NCBI GenBank assembly: GCA_963555705.1 | Contig: OY743184.1 | Location: 21,317,859-21,381,858, forward strand | Length of the DNA stretch: 64,000 nucleotides | Reading direction: 5' to 3' | Origin: Ligustrum vulgare | Taxonomy: Eukaryota; Streptophyta; Magnoliopsida; Lamiales; Oleaceae | Part shown: positions 11,080-23,247 of the stretch, one piece after another | Position numbering within the stretch: the stretch's first letter is position 1 | Layout of the letters: each line of letters begins with the position of its first letter | Notes under the pieces: generated by a model | What the model was told of the DNA's origin: nothing | Databases searched by the model: none | Seen by the model: the letters and a program-made list of their open reading frames with translations, nothing else | Program-made: the position numbers and the translations under genes

Positions 11080-14000
11080 AGGGAAGGTAGCAATCATAAG
11101 AAGGAAGATGAAAAGAACACTACAACTATTGTTTCTACCAGTGATGAAGTACTTTCTTGTGTAGATGGTCATTGTCTACACGTGTGTGATCCTAGTACTG
11201 AGTGGATTGTTGATAGTGGTGCTTCTTACCATGTTTGTTCGAACATGGACTTGTTTGCAAATTACACAGCTGGTGATTTTGGTATTTCAAAGATGGGAAA
11301 TACTAGCCAATCTAAGATTATTGGGATTGGTGATATTTACTTGCAAACAAAACTTGGTTACTCCTTGATACTGAATGATGTGAGGCATATCGCTGATATG
11401 CGCCTCAATCTAATTTCAGTTATGACTCTTGACAGACAGGGTTATTATAGCAGATTCGGTGATTTGAATTGGAAATTGTCAAATGGCACTTTGATTGTTT
11501 CCAAAGGAAAAGCTTGTTGCACGCTTTACAAGACTTATGCAAAAGCTTGTAAAACTGAGGTGAATGTAGTTGAAGATACTTCTCCTGATTTATGGCACAA
11601 GAGGCTTGGTCACATGAGTGAAAAAGGTTTGCAGGTTCTAACTAAGAAGACATCTATTTCCTTAGCCAAAGGTATGTCGCTAAACCAATGTGAGCATTGT
11701 TTATATGGTAAACAGCACAGAGTTTCTTTTAGTGGTTCATTTAAAAGAAAACATGATATTTTAGAACTTGTGCATTCTGATGTGTGCTCTCCTAGTGATG
11801 TAGCTTCTTTGGGTGGAAATAAGTATTTCCTCACATTTGTTGATGATACTTCTAGGAAGCTTTGGGTTTATATATTGAAATCTAAAGATCAGGTATTTAA
11901 GAGTTTTCAACAGTTTCATACCATGGTAGAATGAGAAACAGGGAAGCCCTTAAAATGTCTCAGAACAGATAATGGTGGGGAATACACTTCACATGAGTTC
12001 AGGGATTATTGCTCAAAATTTGGGATTCGACATAAGTTTACAGAAGCAGGTACTCCTCAACATAATGGTGTGGCAGAAAGAATTAACCGTACCATTCTTG
12101 ACAGAGTCAGATGCATGTTGAAGACAGCCAAGCTACCAAAAATGTATTGAGGTGAAGCAGTTCAGACTGCTTGCTATTTGATCAATAGATCTCCATCTGT
12201 TCCTTTGGACTTTGATATTCCAAAAAGAGTTTGGACAGGAAAAGATGTTTCCTACTCTCATCTGAAGGTGTTTGGGTGCAAAGCTTTTGTACACGTGCCT
12301 AAGGAACAGAGATCGAAGCTTGATGATAGAGCTACTCCTTGTATATTTCTCAGCTATGGTGATGAACAGTTTGGGTACAAATCTTGGGATCCACAGAAAA
12401 AGAAGATTGTGAGAAGCAGAGATGTGATCTTTCATGAAGACCAAACCATTGAAGATTTGGATAAATTGGAGTAGCCTAGAGTGACTGCAGTTGCTCCTGA
12501 TCTCGCACCTACTAGTACTTCAACATCACAACCTATTTTTGAAGAGAACTTAGCTCTTATTGATGAGAATGTTGATGACATTGCTCATGATGATATACTA
12601 GCTAATGAGGGGGAGCAAATACATGAGACAGAAGAAGATGAAGAAGCACATGTCAGAAGATCCACCAGAGATCACAGGCCATCTACTAGGTATCCTACTT
12701 ATGACTATATTTTGCTTACTACTGATGGGGAGCCAGAAAGTTTTTCTGAGGCACAGTCTAATAGGGATAAAGTTCAATGGATGAAAGCAATGACAGAAGA
12801 GATGAATTCCTTGAGGAAGAATGATACTTATGACTTGGTGAGTCTTGAATCTTCCTAAGGGCAGGAAAGCATTGAGAAATAAATGGGTATATAAAATCAA
12901 ACGGGAAGGAAATGGTGATTTGATGAAGTACAAAGCTCGTTTGGTTGTTAAAGGCTTTGGGCAGAAATATGGTGTTGATTTTGATGAGATTTTCTCTCCT
13001 GTTGTGAAAATGACATCCATCAGAGTTGTTTTGGGGTTAGCAGCCAGCCTAGACCTAGAAATGGAGCAACTCGATGTGAAAACTGCCTTCCTACATGGTG
13101 ACTTGGAGGAAGAGATTTATATGTTTCAACCAGAAGGTTTTGAACAAAAGGGGAAAGAACACCTTGTATGCAAATTGAAGAAAAGTTTGTATGGGTTCAA
13201 GCAAGCACCAAGACAGTGGTATAAAAAGTTTGATGCTTTTATGGTCAGCAAGGAATACACAAGGACGACTGCAGATTCTTGTGTTTATATCAGATCTTTT
13301 CCAGGTGACAAATTTATTATTTTACTGCTTTATGTTGATGATATGCTTATAGTTGTCCAGGATGTGGGGTTGATCAAGAAATTGAAAGAAGCTTTACATA
13401 AGTCATTTGATATGAAAGATTTGGGGCCGGCTAAACAGATATTGGGCATGGAGATAATTCGAGACATAAAATCTAAGAGGTTGTGGTTATCACAAGAAAA
13501 ATATATTGAACGGGTTCTTGAAAGTTTCAGTATGAAAGGAGCCAAATCAGTTAGCTCACCTCTTGGGGGTCATCTCAAACTTACCAAAAGATCTTGTCCT
13601 TCAACGAGTAAAGAGAAGAAGAAGATGGAAGTAGTACCCTATTCTTCAGCAGTTGGTAGTTTGATGTATGCTATGGTATGTACTCGTCCAGATATTGCAC
13701 ATGCAGTTGGTGTGGTGAGTAGATTTCTGTCTAATCCGGGCAAAGATCATTGGGAAGCAGTAAAATGGATTATGCGGTATCTCCGAGGCACTTCTATTTT
13801 GTGTTTGGGCTTCGGGGGAGCTCAGCCAGTTTTGACAGCGTATACAGATGCAGATATGGCAGGAGATCTTGACACAGAAAGTATACATCTGGGTACTTGT
13901 TTACTTTTGCAGGGGGGCTGTTTCTTGGCAGTCAAGATTGCAAAAATATGTGGCTTTGTCTACAACTGAGGCTGAGTATATTGCAATTACTGAAGCAGGT

Positions 14001-14273
14001 AAAGAGATGATATGGATGAGAAAGTTTCTTGAGGAGCTCAACGTGAAGCAAGGTGAGTACATCATTTATTGTGATAGTCAGAGTGCTCTTGAGCTAAGTA
14101 AGAATTCTACTTTTCATTCTCGTACTAAACACATTGATATGAGGTATCATTGGATACGTGGAGTAGTTGACGAGAAGTTAATGCAGTTGGAAAAGATTCA
14201 CACCGATAAGAATATTGCTAATATGTTGACCAAGGTTGTTACTAAGCAGACGCTTGAGTTTTGTGCCGAGTAG
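11080..14273 (+). pseudogene. copia Pol: protease, integrase, RT, RNase H (disrupted)
   Basis: The domains read in order. Aspartic protease has DSGASYH near 11212. GAG-pre-integrase and the integrase zinc region run from LWHKRLGH near 11596 to CEHC near 11692. The integrase core has HSD near 11777, a TDNGGEY region near 11969 and NGVAERINRT near 12067. Reverse transcriptase has YVDDM at 13331. RNase H runs from about 13950 to 14250 (STTEAEY, TKHIDMRYHW). Frame 1 is broken by TGA at 11932, TGA at about 12148 and TAG at about 12472. The reading frame shifts near 12835-12850, where a few extra bases lie between the linker and RT, and again near 13879 and in the G-run at about 13913-13918. The element therefore cannot make a full Pol. 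Confidence 0.9.
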
Positions 14274-14328
14274 GCCGGAATGGATTCCAAGTGATTGGAG
14301 TTTTTTGGGTGTACCTCCCTCATGGGCT

Positions 14329-14339
14329 GGAGGGGGAGA
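14329..14339 (+). promoter_or_regulatory. polypurine tract
   Basis: GGAGGGGGAGA lies one base upstream of the 3' LTR, the usual position of the plus-strand primer. Confidence 0.85.
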
Positions 14340-14340
14340 T

Positions 14341-15118
14341 TGTTGGGCTTAAAAGGTTTTAGGCCCATCTTAATTTAAAGATTAAAGTTCCAGCCCATTT
14401 TAAATTAGAAATAATACATGGAGGACCTTTGTGCAATTTATATTAAAAAGTGCATAACCTAATAAAAGAAAAAGGGAGTCATTTCTGCTGAGTCTTCTTT
14501 TTTTTCAACGAAAATAGAGAGGCTGGCTATTTTCATATATGCACGGTGAACTGAAATGGAGCAATGAAGTTGGCCTGAAATTTCAACATACTGCATACAA
14601 TATCTGGAGAAATAAAGGTGTCATTTTCTTGTTCTATTTTTAGAGAAGAAAGTATTGTTATTAATGTGTTCTTCTTCTCCAATATTGGGTTTCTCTAAGT
14701 ATTATCTTAGAATGGTTTAGGTGCCATTTAATCTCCATTATTGTTGTTATTGTTGGGGTTCCATCTATTGTATTAGATGATGTATATTGTGGTTGCCAAG
14801 AGTGATTCTTGAAGGTGTGTAATTGGTTGCCTCTAGATTTAGGGCAAAAATCTAGGGAAGAAATATTGTATTACTATTATTTAGTAATAGTGGAATTGTC
14901 GGTTTGCCCCGTCGATTTTCCCTTCTCATTGGAGGGTTTTACGACATTAAATAATTATTGGTATTATCACTGTTGTTATTTATAGTTCGATATTCTATTG
15001 TTTGGACTCACTTGATTGAGTTGTTGATTTCTTATTTTAATCACACGGAATTTGGGGAAAATATTTGGCGTTTGCTACTTGTGTTGGCAATTCCGTTTGT
15101 GGTCCAAATTTCCCAACA
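14341..15118 (+). repeat. 3' LTR of copia element
   Basis: 778 bp, TGTTGGG to CCCAACA, and lacking the MITE found in the 5' LTR. It is followed by the TSD copy agtta at 15119-15123. Confidence 0.95.
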
Positions 15119-15946
15119 AGTTATTCATAAGTACAATCAAGAATCAGTGCGTGCGCGCTCGAATTATTCAAAAGCTAAATATAAAATAATGAGATTCTTA
15201 AATAATTAGAAATTAGAACATATTCAATTTTTGCTCATCAATATGCACAATATCATCTTCGGATATGAATTACTATGTTCGAGTTAAGTTACTCATACAA
15301 ACATACATAATAAAGCTATGAAAAAATAATAAAATATTTTTTTTTTCAATTTTTTCCCAAAAATAACATAAATTAACCAGACAACCATCATAATCATTCA
15401 TGCAGATTAAGTTACGAGAAAACCTCGATTTTTCACCTTCAATCTTAATTCCTACATTGTCCTCAATGTAATGCATATACACCAATAATATATAAAAGAA
15501 AAAATTTAGACTCACCGAATAAGTGTTGAATGAGAGAGTTAACATTGAAACTTGTATAGTCTTTTCTTTTCTTTTATCCTTCTTCAAAAGTGGAGATGGC
15601 GACAAAGGAAAATAAGTTCTTTTGCATGATCCTGAAAGAATTCTTTGTTTCTTTTCTTAATTGTCTTTCACAGATCTTTCGAGATAAGATGGACCTTAGC
15701 ATGGTGTTTGCCATCGGATAATTATTCGATCAAACAGAAGACATAATTAATTTTTTTAAAAAATCTGATTAATTATGATATAATCATATAAGAATCAATG
15801 GATGCATGACATAGGTTTATATGTCAACCTCTTATTATTATGGAATATTAACAACAAAATGTTCCTTTTTAAAAAACATTCTTGAAATTGTGATTTTCGT
15901 AAATAAAAATAGATCTATTTTAGTAACTAACATATAACATCTATCT
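15119..15946. other. AT-rich intergenic, no gene seen
   Basis: Flank of the copia insertion. Only low-complexity frames, without recognisable domains or splice structure. Confidence 0.4.
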
Positions 15947-16307
15947 ATACATATATAATAATAGAATAATCATCACCATTTTACGTACATACTTTCCCGC
16001 CCAATTTAACTCTCTAAATCGGGAAACTTTTTTGCCAAAAAAAGCATTAAATGTTTTGAGCATTGTGCAAACACTTATTTTCAACTCAAAAAAAAAAATG
16101 TAAATGACTTGAGCACCGTGCAATTTTTAAAATTGATTAATTTTGTTTTTTTTTTTAAAAAAATTCCGAATTTGATAATATTTTGTAATAAAATTTTATT
16201 TGTACAGTATTTTTTATTTGATATGATTGTATAGTCAACATATTTTCATGAATTCTAAATCATTATCATGGATAGAAATCTCGTGCATAGCATGGAAGAA
16301 ATGCTAG
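15947..16307 (+). mobile_element. small Helitron candidate
   Basis: The 3' end has a degenerate hairpin (cgtgc-ata-gcatg, near 16282-16294) and CTAG at 16304-16307 followed by T. Its last 180 bp resemble the 3' parts of the Helitrons at 2471 and 3317 ('gatatgattgtatagtcaa' type text). The candidate 5' end is TCTATACATATATAA at 15947, preceded by A. The 5' boundary is a guess between two TC dinucleotides four bases apart. Confidence 0.45.
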
Positions 16308-17017
16308 TGTTTAATAATAGAATAATTAACGACTATCACTTTTACTCAAAAAAAGTTCGAAACAAATTTATTAACTAACTTATAACATGTTTAGAATTTT
16401 AAATATTATTATTGTTATTATTGTTGATGTTGATGCTGATGTTGTTGTTATTGTTGTTTTATTTATTTATTTATTTATTTTTTTGAAAAACAATTTCCTT
16501 TCAAAGGCGGTGAATGGATTGGTTGTGAATGAATTGTTTCATTCATAAGCAATTCCAAATTGTTTTAATTTAAAATTAAATATTCATCAAAATTTGAGAC
16601 GTATGGAACCAATCTTGGCTATGCACTTGAATATCAATTCTATTTGATTCATATAGCATAGTATTTCAAAACAATGTCATCATGATTTTGTTGCGTGAAT
16701 GAGCATTGTTTGACTTCCTTTAATTTCATCATCTTCATTTCCTAGTCATTTTTAACTATATTCTATACATTCACATAATAAAATATTTTACAAATAAATT
16801 CAAAAAAATTCTACTTTTCAATCACACATTCTCCTAAAATTTACTATTAAAAAAATATGATACCATTTGTAGATGATAAAGGTAGACATTTTTCTTTACT
16901 TTGTTGACGGGTGTATCTTATAATGAAGAAATTAAAATCTTACTTTTCAGACTAATCTTACTTTGTTTATAGAATCCACCATGTAGGTGGCAATATATAA
17001 TATATAATAGAATTCTG
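16308..17017. other. AT-rich intergenic with simple repeats
   Basis: Contains a 'gttgatgttgatgctgatgt' type triplet run (16402-16450) and an attt repeat (16459-16482). Positions about 16685-16850 resemble about 34930-35085 (both hold 'acattcacataataaaa' like text), so this is a dispersed repeat of unknown type. No gene. Confidence 0.45.
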
Positions 17018-17543
17018 TGTTAATTGCAATAAAAGAGCCATCAGTAGGAAACAAAAATCAGCCCTTTTGTGGGCGTAATAATTGCAGAATATTGGGCATA
17101 ATTTGGGAAAATATTGCGCGAATTTCTTTCCTATTTTTTTGAGATTCCACTTCAACAAAGAAATCTTTTAGGCACGATTTCTTCATATATTTTGGGTTCT
17201 CTTAGACCTATAGATATGTGTATTAAGGAGCCAAAAATTGGTGTGAATAATATATGTTACTAAAGAGAGAAACTTTTGAGCTTAGCATGATTGTGTAGTT
17301 TCTAGCCACTCTTTGTGGTGTGATTCAAGGGGTACAAATTTGTGTATGGAAGAAGCCCGTGCTTATTATTTTCTCTATAATTTGTGAGATTGAGTTGGTG
17401 AGTGAAGGCTACATAATTGTTATAATTTATTATATAATGGAAAAAGCTTCGGAGGTCCAAATTTTGCGGCGTTATTTATTTTCTTGAACATCAAAATTTC
17501 ATGCTGATTAAGTAAAGAAGGAATTGGCGTTCAATTCCCAACA
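17018..17543 (+). repeat. LTR A of gag-only element (5'-truncated)
   Basis: It aligns with the complete LTR at 21711-22446 from about 'ttaattgcaataaaagagcc' onward and ends TTCCCAACA. The first ~150 bp are missing. It is followed by a primer-binding site. Confidence 0.75.
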
Positions 17544-17545
17544 AG

Positions 17546-17557
17546 TGGTATCAGAGC
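17546..17557 (+). promoter_or_regulatory. primer-binding site (initiator tRNA-Met)
   Basis: TGGTATCAGAGC two bases after LTR A. The equivalent sites after LTR B and LTR C have decayed to TGCTATCAAAGC and TGCTATCAGAGC. Confidence 0.85.
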
Positions 17558-17592
17558 ATCAGATGGTTCGAATAATTGAAGCAAAAGAAAAT

Positions 17593-18371
17593 ATGTTTGA
17601 CAAATACAATGTGGGAAAATTTTATGGGATGATCAAATTTTACTTGTGACAAGTACAAGTCAGTGATGTATTAATTCTGGTGGGACTACACAAAGATTTG
17701 AAGGAAAAAGCAACTCGGAGTTCTGACAAAGAAATTGAATCCAATAAGAGTTATGAAGATTGAAAAGGCTTGGATTTGACGGTTGCAAGCATGATACGTC
17801 TTTGTTTGTCTAAAAATGTTCTTACAAATATTAATGGAATATCTATTGTTAAGGAGTTCGGGGAAAATTGGAAGAGTTGTACCAGACAAAGAGTTTCAAA
17901 TCAGTTGTATATGAAAGAACAATTTCATTCTTTGAGAATGAGTGCAGATATGAAAACCTCACACCATCTTAGCGTTCTTAATGAGATTGTTTTTGAACTA
18001 GAGTATGTTGGAGTTGAGATCGATGATGAGGATAAAGCATTAAGGCTCACGCGATCTCTTCCATCCACATTTGAGCATATCAAACCTATTTTGATGTACG
18101 AGAAGGAAATTATAGATTTTGCAAAACTTACAAGTAAGTTGATTTCTGAAGAAAGGAGAAAATGTAGAAGTGATAGTTCATCTGAAAACACGTTACTTGT
18201 TACTAAAAAGGGAAGAGAGATAACTTCATGTGGAAGAAGGTAACTTGTTGGAATTGTGGATAATCCAGTCACGTGAGAAGAAATTGCCCAAAAGGTGGAG
18301 CAAACTCTGCAAACTTCTTGAAGATGGACAATGCGTCTCTCCTGGTAGAGGGTGGTGATGATGTACTTTGA
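17593..18371 (+). pseudogene. copia-type Gag, unit 1 (disrupted)
   Basis: Starts ATGTTTGACAAA and covers a UBN2-like gag. The longest open part is 17770-18243, with 'VLNEIVFELEYVGVEIDDED' and 'RSLPSTFEHIKPILMYEKE'. It continues into a zinc knuckle around 18245-18300 (CWNCG..SHVRRNCPKG) in which one codon is now a stop. The last codons read DDVL then TGA at 18369-18371. After this, weak similarity to the copia protease junction (SSWYVTSCHDK) fades out, so pol is absent. It could once have been packaged by an autonomous partner. Confidence 0.7.
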
Positions 18372-18744
18372 ATAAGGTGTTTACATCCTCATGGTATGTC
18401 ACTAGCTGCCATGATAAATGATTTGTTCTTACTAGCAGTTCTATGTGTTTACACATGGGCATTGTTTTGGTATTAATGCAAGGTGTGTAGTGAAATATGT
18501 CGATGAATGATGAGCCCCCAAGTAAAGTAAGAAATTGGGAGTTGAACCATAGTTTTTTAACAATTTTTTTCGACATAAGCCGATGAAAAGCTCAGAGTTT
18601 GTGGATAATTCTGAGTAGTTATACTCTCAAAGTATAAATACTTGACTGATATTACCCAATGAGTGAATTCGGTTTTTTTTTTTTTATATTTCATTTTTTA
18701 TTTTTTATTTTCTTGCTTGGAAGAATTTGTGTCAAATTGGAGAT

Positions 18745-20518
18745 TTTTGGAGTGTTGACCCAAATTCTATGAAGGTTTGGTGTTTTGGTGGAGTTATCTT
18801 TGAAGTTGGCCCATCAAGGCGATTCTCTTGCAAATTAAAGAGGTTGACTTGAAGACTATGGGGGGTTTATTCAATGTAGATTTTGAATGACTTTTAAAGA
18901 TTTTAAATGATTTGAAAAGTTTAGGTGTATTCAATTTAGACTTTAGAATCTCCATAAAAATTTTGATTTATTAAATATAGATTCTAATGGACTTTCTAAA
19001 AGTCCATAAAAGTCACGGTCTATTGTATAATGACTTTTAAAAGTCTTTAAAAGTCACATGTTATTCAAATTATCAATGATTTTTAAAGACTCATACGAAA
19101 TTATCTATGTACTAATTTCTAAACATAAAGTACAATCACAAATTTTTTTTATTTGTTTCTCATTAACCTCCAAGATTTTGAATGACTTTTTTAAAAAAAA
19201 AAAAAAACTTTTAAATTGTAATTTTATTTTTTCTATATTCTTCTTCTTTCATATTATTTTTAGAAACATTAAACATTTGGTTAAACAAATCATTATTTCT
19301 CCTCTTCAACTTTTTGTATTTTTTTTCTTTATATTTGAGCTCTCTTCTTTTTCATCATTTTCTTCAATTTTTCTATGAAAATAAATCTAACTAAAATTCT
19401 ATAAGATCTTATAAAAAAATAATAATTAAATTGTATCAAAACAAATAATAATAAGTAAAGTGATTCTAGAATTTTCTCTAAAAATTTTTTATGAACATAG
19501 TACAATTTTTATGTCGATACCAAACGCGATTTTATTTTTTCCCCATTTTTTTAATCACAAATGTTTCTCTATCTTAAAATTATTTATACCTCTCACGCTG
19601 TATTTTTTTTTGTAATTCACTTGACATATAATTATTATTAACGATTCACATTGACATCATAAGAAAATTAATCTATTAGCGTTTAAGTTTTTCAATTAAA
19701 AAATAAATGTCTGTAAAAGTCTTTAAAAGTATTTGAAAGTCTTTTAAATCAATCTACAAAATCTTTGAAAGTAATGAAAGTCTTTTCAATAAATGTCCAC
19801 GAAAGTCTTTAAAAGTCTATATAAATCCATAAAAGTCAATAAAATTCAATGAAATCCATTAAAAAAAGTTCATTGAAAAAGTCTTTAAATATCTTTCGAA
19901 ATTCCAATTGAATAAACCCCCCTAAGTTAAAGGTGCATAAGAAAATAAGGAAGCATTCATGTTAACTGAAATAAAAGAGCCACCAAATTAAAAAGAATAA
20001 ACCGCAAAAGCCAATTGGAAAGAAAAGTATGTCTTTTCTTTCGGCATAATAATGGAAAAATATTGAGCATAATCTGTGCGTGATTATGGGAAAATATTGC
20101 GCTGATTTCTTTCCTATTTTTTTGGGATTCTACTTCAATAAGGAACCATTTAGGGAACGAATTCTACATATTCTTAGGTTTCTCTTACACCTATAAATAT
20201 GTGTATTAAGGAGCCAATGTTGGTGTGAAGAATTACAGAGAGAAAATTGTTAGCTTAACATAATTGTGTAATTTCTTGCAACTCTTTATGATGTGATTCA
20301 AAGGGTAAAAACTTGTGCATGGTAGAAACTCGTGTTTATTATTTTCTCTGTAGTATGTGAGATTGAGTTGGTGATTGAAAGACTGCATAATTGTAACAAT
20401 TTGTTTTATAGTGGAAAAGCTTTAGCAGTCCTAATTTTACGGCGTTGTTATTATTTTCTTTAAAATCAAAAGTTTCTGCGGATTAATTAAACAAGGAACT
20501 TGCGCTCAATTTTCAACA
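18745..20518 (+). repeat. LTR B of gag-only element with inserted DNA element
   Basis: It begins at a degenerate 'ttttggagtgttgaccc' (LTR C has TGTTGGGGGTATTGACTC) and ends TTTTCAACA. Removing the 1063-bp insertion and 3-bp TSD leaves about 708 bp, close to LTR C at 736 bp. It serves as 3' LTR of unit 1 and 5' LTR of unit 2. Confidence 0.75.
18860..19922. mobile_element. PIF/Harbinger-like terminal-repeat element
   Basis: Terminal inverted repeat GGGGGGTTTATTCAAT / ATTGAATAAACCCCCC, with 3-bp flanks TAT and TAA fitting a TWA target. The undisturbed target is visible in LTR C near 21820. Subterminal regions carry many copies of 'ttaaaagtc' in both orientations. At 1063 bp it has no transposase; 19058-19378 is an AT-rich open frame without recognisable domains. 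Confidence 0.75.
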
Positions 20519-20568
20519 AGTGCTATCAAAGCATTAGATTGTTTGAAAGAATTGAAATATAAGAAAAT

Positions 20569-21336
20569 ATGTCTGACAAACTCGATGTGGAGAAATTTGA
20601 TAGGATGATCAATTTTGGCTTGTGGAAGTATAAGTCAGGGATATATTGATTTCGGTGGGACTACACAATAATTTGAAGGGAAAAGCAACCCCGAGTTCTG
20701 ACAAAGAAATTGAATTTAGTAAGAGTGATGAAGATTGAGAAGATTTTTGATTTGAAGGTTACAAGCATGATATATCTTTATTTGACCAAGAATGTTCTTG
20801 CAAATATTCATGGAATATCTGTTGCTTAGGAGTTTGGGAAAAACTGGAAGAGTTGTATCTGACAAAGAGTCTTTCAAATCGACTGTAAAGAACAGTTTCA
20901 TTCTTTGAGAATGAATGCAAGTACGAAAATCTCAGATCATCTTAGTATTCTCAATGGATTTTTTTCTTAACTAGAGTCTATTGGAGTTAATATTAATGAC
21001 GAGGATAAAGCATTACGATCTCTTCCATCCACGTTTGAGTACATCAAGCCTATTTTGATGTACGGGAATGAAACTTTGAATTTTGCAGAAGTTATAAGTA
21101 AGCTGATTTCTAAAGAAATGAGAAAATGTGGAAGTGATAGTTTATTTGAAAGTGCGTTACTTGTTACTAAAAAGTGGAAGATGGGTTACTCCATGATGAA
21201 GAAGGTAACTTGTTGGGATCGTGGATAATCCGATAACGTGAGAAGAAATTATCCAAAAGGTAGAGTAGACTCGACTAGTTCCTTGAAGACGGATAATGCA
21301 TCTCTCCTGGTGGAGGGTTGTTCTAATGTACTTTGA
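20569..21336 (+). pseudogene. copia-type Gag, unit 2 (disrupted)
   Basis: Starts ATGTCTGACAAACTCGATGT and follows unit 1 codon by codon, with more stops and small deletions (one in the segment encoding the middle of gag near 21020). The zinc-knuckle region lies near 21205-21265. The terminal TGA at 21334-21336 corresponds to that of unit 1. Confidence 0.65.
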
Positions 21337-21710
21337 GTAAGGTGTGTACATCCTTATGGCATGTTACTAATTTCCATGATAGATGATGTATTCTTACTAT
21401 AGATTCCATGTATTTGCACATGGGAATTGTTTTGGCATTAATGCAGGGTATGTGGAAAAATTGATTTCGATTGCTAATGAGCTCCCAGGAAAAATAAAAA
21501 ATTGGGAGTTGCACCATAATTTTTCAGCAATTTTGTTTCGATATGAGCCAATTAAAATCTTAGAGTTTGTGGATCATTCTAAGTGATTATACTCATATAG
21601 TGGAGTATGAGATTGTCAAAGTGTAAATGTTTGACAGATATTAGCCAATGTGTGAATTCGAATTTTTTTTTTTTTTTTTTGCTTGGAGGGATTTGTGTCA
21701 AGTTGGAGAT

Positions 21711-22446
21711 TGTTGGGGGTATTGACTCAAATTCTATTGAGGTTTGGTGTTTCGGTGGAGTTAGCTTGAAGTTTCCCCATTAGGGCAATTCTCTTGTAAA
21801 TTAAAGTGGTTGACTTAGAGACCAAGTTAAAGATGCATAAGAAAACAAGGAAGCATTTGTTTTAATTGGAATAAAAGAGCCACCAAAGGAAAGAGAATAA
21901 GCAGTAGCCACCAATTGGAAAGAAAATTCAATCATTTTCTTTGGGCGTAATAATGGTAGAATATTGGGCATAATAATGGCGTAATTATGGGAAAATATTG
22001 CGCTGATTTCTTTTCTCTTTTTTGGGATTCCACTTCAACAATGAACCTTTTAGGGCACAAATTCAACATATTTCTAGGTTTCTCTTAGACCTAAATGTGT
22101 ATTAAAGAGCCAAAGTTGGTGTGAAGAATATATGTGACTAAAGAGAGAAAATTTTGAACTTTGCATAATTGTGTAGTTTCTTACAACTCTTTGTGGTGTG
22201 ATTCAAAAGGTAGAAACTTTGGTGTGGTAGAAGCTCTTGTTTAGTACTTTTTTTTTCATGTAGTATGTGAGATTGGATTGGTGAGTGAAATGCTATATGA
22301 TTGTAACAAATTATTATATAGTGAAAAAGGCTTTGCGGTCTAGATTTTGCGTTGTTATTTATTTTCTTGTTGGGCACAATTATTTTTTGAACATCAAAAG
22401 TGTTTGCAAGTTAAGTAGAGAGGGAATTAGCGTTCAATTTTCAACA
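21711..22446 (+). repeat. LTR C of gag-only element (complete, 736 bp)
   Basis: Starts TGTTGGGGGTATTGACTC right after the purine-rich 'agttggagat' and ends TTTTCAACA. It is the best reference copy for the family LTR: it has no insertion and keeps both ends. Confidence 0.75.
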
Positions 22447-22495
22447 AGTGCTATCAGAGCATTAGATGGTTTGAAGAATTGAAGCAGAAGAAAAT

Positions 22496-23247
22496 ATGTC
22501 TGACAAACTCGATGTGGAGAGATTTGATAGGATGGTCAATTTTAGCTTGTGTGAAGTACAAGTCATGGATATATTGCTTTCGGTGGAACTACACAAAGAT
22601 TTGAAGGGAAAAGCAACCTGAGTTATGACAAAGAAATTGAATCTAGTAAGAGTAATGAAGATTGAGAAGATATGGATTTGAAGGTTGCATACACGATATG
22701 TTTATTTTTTACCAAGAATGTTCTTGCAAATATTTATGAAATATATGTTGCTAAGGAGTTTGGGAAAAATTGGAAGAGTTGTATTAGACAAAGAGTCTTT
22801 CAAATCGATTGTATCTGAACAACAGTTCCATTATTTGAGCATGAATGTAGGTACGAAAATTTCAGATCATCTTAATGTTCTATTCGAGTTAAGATTGATG
22901 GTGATGATAACGCATTAAAGCTCATTTGATCTCTTCCATAACTGTTTAAGCACATCAAGTCTATTTTGATGTATGAGAAGGAAAATGGGAATTTTGTTGA
23001 AGTTACAAGTAAGCTGATCTCTGGAGATAGGAGAAAATGTGGAAGTGATATTTCATATGAAAACGCGTTACTTGTTATTAAAAAGTAGAAGATGGTTTAC
23101 TCCATGAGGAAGAAGGTAACTTATTGGGATTTTTGATAATCCGGTCACTGGAGAAGAAATTGTCCAAAAGTTGGAGCAGACTCAGCTAACTGCTCGAAGA
23201 CGGTCTAGGCATTACTCCTGATGGAGGGTGGTGATGATGTACTCTGA
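22496..23247 (+). pseudogene. copia-type Gag, unit 3 (disrupted)
   Basis: Starts ATGTCTGACAAACTCGATGT like unit 2 and contains the same gag with numerous stops and indels. Downstream the unit continues to about 23520, where it breaks off before any 3' LTR. Confidence 0.6.

Larger units (their letters stand above)
9177..15118 (+). mobile_element. Ty1/copia LTR retrotransposon, near full length
   Basis: Two LTRs (9177-10277 and 14341-15118) begin TGTTGGG and end CCCAACA. They are flanked by a perfect 5-bp TSD, agtta (9172-9176 and 15119-15123). A primer-binding site complementary to initiator tRNA-Met follows the 5' LTR, and a purine-rich tract precedes the 3' LTR. Internal order is gag, protease, integrase, reverse transcriptase, RNase H, which is the copia order. 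Several stops and frameshifts make it non-autonomous today. The gag and protease style suggests the Tork/TNT1 side of copia, but the lineage is an inference. Confidence 0.95.

Noticed and set aside
12598..13020. 140-codon minus-strand frame across the copia RT start
   Set aside because: It is antisense to clear pol coding sequence and has no recognisable domain.
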